Below, piece by piece: positions 5,808 to 7,111 of a DNA stretch of 7,111 nucleotides (positions are counted from its first letter, which is position 1; every line of letters starts with the position of its first letter). Made by a program: the position numbers and the translations under genes. The notes beneath the pieces were generated by a model. That model was given only the letters and a program-made list of their open reading frames with translations, did not search any database and had not been told where the DNA came from. This stretch comes from Cenarchaeum sp. (lineage in GTDB: Archaea > Thermoproteota > Nitrososphaeria > Nitrososphaerales > Nitrosopumilaceae), in contig RKSK01000103.1 of NCBI GenBank assembly GCA_007570915.1, positions 1-7,111 of the forward strand, read 5' to 3'.

Positions 5808-7111
5808 CTACACAGAGGCGTTGTCAAGCTGCAGCCCTAGCGGATACGCTTCAGGGAGGCACCTAGAGGCAAACGGCGGCTTCCACAGATCCTCATTCCT
5901 GTCGACATCGCCCCTGGCGGGGCGCGCCTGCGACTGCCCGGGGCGCTCCGGGGGGTAGAACTCCCCCGCGTCGCTGACCCACCAGCCCGCGTCGATCAGC
6001 CCCCTGCACTCGGGGGAGACGCTGGCCTCCATGTACTCCAGTATGGCCTCGGAGAGCGCACCGCTGTGCCAGTATGCACAGTCCCGCATGAAGCGGAGCC
6101 AGGACGCGTCGCCCTCCATCCACGCCACCTCCTCTACAAGCCTCTCGTTGGCCTCGGCGCAGATGGCCTGAAGCTCGCCGGACAGAAGGGCGTTTGAGCC
6201 AGAGGCCCGGACACTGCGCAGGTAGGACTCATAGTCAGATCCCAGAGACGGCACAACCCCCACATCCGGGCACGCTAAGAGTTGGCACCCGTACCACGGA
6301 ATCGTATAGTGGGCATAGGTCTTTTCTCCCAGCGCCGCGCGCGTCTCGTGCGGGAGCGCAAAGTACAGGACATCGTCGCCGTGCTCAGGGCTGGGCGTTT
6401 GGGGCTGATTATACCAGCCTGTTCGAATGGGCAGCGCGAGCGGGTACGTGTCCGGCAGGCAGGTTCCGCCAAACGATCGCCCCGCGACCCATGGCTTGCC
6501 GACATTGCCCACGGACGCGCGCTCCGGGGGGTAGAACTCCCCCGTGTTGCTAACCCGCCAGCCAGCATCTATCAGCTCCTTGCACTCGGGGGAGACGTTT
6601 TGCTCCATGTACTCCAGTATGGCCTCAGAAAGGGTTACGCTGTGCCAGGTCCCGCAGTCCCTCATGAAGTTGAGCCAGGACGCGTCGCCCTCCATCCACG
6701 CCACCCCCCCTACAAGCCGCTCATTGGCCTCGGCGCAGATGCCGTGAAGCTCGGCACGGATAGCGGGTCGTGGGGAATAGTCCGATGCGCCGCGTAGGTA
6801 GGTCTCATAGTCAGAACCCTCAGATGACCCAACTTCAACGTCGGGACAGGCTGCAAAGCATCCGTACAATGGAGGCGTGTCATAGGCATATAGCTTTTCG
6901 CCCAGCGCCGCGCGCGTCTCGGGCGGTAGCGCAAAGTACATGACATCGCCAGGCAAGCCGTCCCCGCGGACGGCCTCGCGCAGCGAGGCGATGCCCAGCG
7001 CGACCCCCTCCACGTCTGTGCTACCCAGTGCCGAGAGCGTCTCGGGCGGCAAGAGGAGGCGCAGCGTCGCGTTGCCCGCAGCGGCCCTGTGGAGCGCCAC
7101 CATGCCCTCTG
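5808..7111 (-). CDS. Unrecognised tandem-repeat, cysteine-rich protein (5' end outside the window)
   Basis: The frame is open to the window edge, so the true start lies beyond 7111; the ATG at 7103 is probably internal. From that Met, 431 residues are visible. Two repeats dominate: residues 52-226 and 243-426. Each begins with YFALP-ETRAALGEK, then YGC-ACPD, GSDYE-YL, CAEANERLV, VAWMEGDASWL-FMRDC, LSEAILEYME, SVSPEC-LIDAGW, GEFYPPER, and ends CLP-YPL. Six cysteines recur in each copy (82, 86, 123, 150, 174, 215 and 273, 278, 315, 342, 366, 415). A shorter echo, LLLPPETLSALG (16-27), precedes the first repeat, so further units may lie upstream. No transmembrane segment is visible in this part. 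Paired cysteines would suit an exported, disulfide-bonded protein or a metal-binding one; neither is shown. Aromatic and acidic residues are frequent. Third-position GC is lower than in the housekeeping genes, which hints at a different history. I do not recognise the family. Confidence 0.75.
   Translation of the reverse strand, partial: EGMVALHRAAAGNATLRLLLPPETLSALGSTDVEGVALGIASLREAVRGDGLPGDVMYFALPPETRAALGEKLYAYDTPPLYGCFAACPDVEVGSSEGSDYETYLRGASDYSPRPAIRAELHGICAEANERLVGGVAWMEGDASWLNFMRDCGTWHSVTLSEAILEYMEQNVSPECKELIDAGWRVSNTGEFYPPERASVGNVGKPWVAGRSFGGTCLPDTYPLALPIRTGWYNQPQTPSPEHGDDVLYFALPHETRAALGEKTYAHYTIPWYGCQLLACPDVGVVPSLGSDYESYLRSVRASGSNALLSGELQAICAEANERLVEEVAWMEGDASWLRFMRDCAYWHSGALSEAILEYMEASVSPECRGLIDAGWWVSDAGEFYPPERPGQSQARPARGDVDRNEDLWKPPFASRCLPEAYPLGLQLDNASV
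5826..6377 (-). repeat. Tandem repeat unit B (codes for residues 243-426)
   Basis: This is the downstream copy. Long DNA identities with unit A remain at exactly 576 nt offset: 6096-6129 equals 6672-6705 (34 nt), 6027-6050 equals 6603-6626, 6005-6021 equals 6581-6597, and 5944-5968 equals 6520-6544. Between them there are many substitutions, including amino acid changes. Confidence 0.9.
6426..6950 (-). repeat. Tandem repeat unit A (codes for residues 52-226)
   Basis: This is the upstream copy of a ~180-residue coding duplication. Compared with unit B it is offset by 573 nt near its start and by 576 nt further on, so one codon differs in length, in the spacing of the YGC/ACPD cysteines (three residues between them here, four in unit B). 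It lacks the extra residues that unit B has before CLP. Confidence 0.9.

Noticed and set aside
5457..5840. Overlapping open frames of 100-130 codons in the spacer, both strands
   Set aside because: The composition is that of out-of-frame GC-rich DNA, with no motif, no promoter with the usual spacing and weak third-position bias.
5949..5968. CGGGGG / CCCCCG hairpin, present in both repeat units
   Set aside because: It encodes the conserved GEFYPPE motif, so its recurrence is explained by the coding duplication.
6418..6436. GTTCGAAT resembling a tRNA T-loop
   Set aside because: The flanking bases do not pair as a T-stem, and it lies inside the repeat-protein gene.

Overview
The window looks like chromosomal DNA of an archaeon, most likely a GC-rich ammonia-oxidising thaumarchaeon of the Cenarchaeum / marine-sponge-symbiont kind. 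This is inference from several signs. The TATA-like boxes sit at a fixed distance from start codons with essentially no leader. The ATA and AGG codons are common despite very high GC. The valyl-tRNA synthetase, PdxS and DM13 proteins are of archaeal style. Hand-sampled lines give about 75% GC inside valS, about 63-65% in the right-hand repeat gene and about 40% in the AT-rich stretch near position 60-120. No 16S gene or other decisive taxonomic marker is present.

Layout from left to right: (1) an AT-rich intergenic stretch (1-152) with promoter-like boxes pointing both ways; (2) a small pterin-4a-carbinolamine dehydratase gene (153-431, +); (3) a broken or frameshifted gene (482-965, +) whose first two thirds resemble a degenerate PD-(D/E)XK-type fold, directly followed by (4) valS (974-3295, +), probably in one transcript; (5) pdxT (3292-3882, -) and pdxS (3879-4829, -), the two subunits of the DXP-independent PLP synthase, which overlap each other by 4 nt and converge on valS with a shared CTAG stop; (6) a short divergent promoter region with a 14-bp perfect palindrome (4830-4919); (7) a membrane-anchored DM13-domain protein gene (4920-5402, +); (8) a 405-nt stretch with no convincing gene (5403-5807) but with one terminator-like hairpin; (9) the C-terminal part of a large unrecognised protein (5808-7111, -) built from two near-identical ~180-residue repeats, each with six conserved cysteines.

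The left two thirds is housekeeping: cofactor chemistry (pterin recycling, PLP synthesis) and tRNA charging. The right third looks like accessory material, with a repeat protein and an empty spacer. The points most worth attention are the frameshift that would fuse the nuclease-like gene in frame to valS, the six-cysteine tandem-repeat protein with no recognised family, and the palindrome between divergent TATA boxes ahead of pdxS and the DM13 gene.
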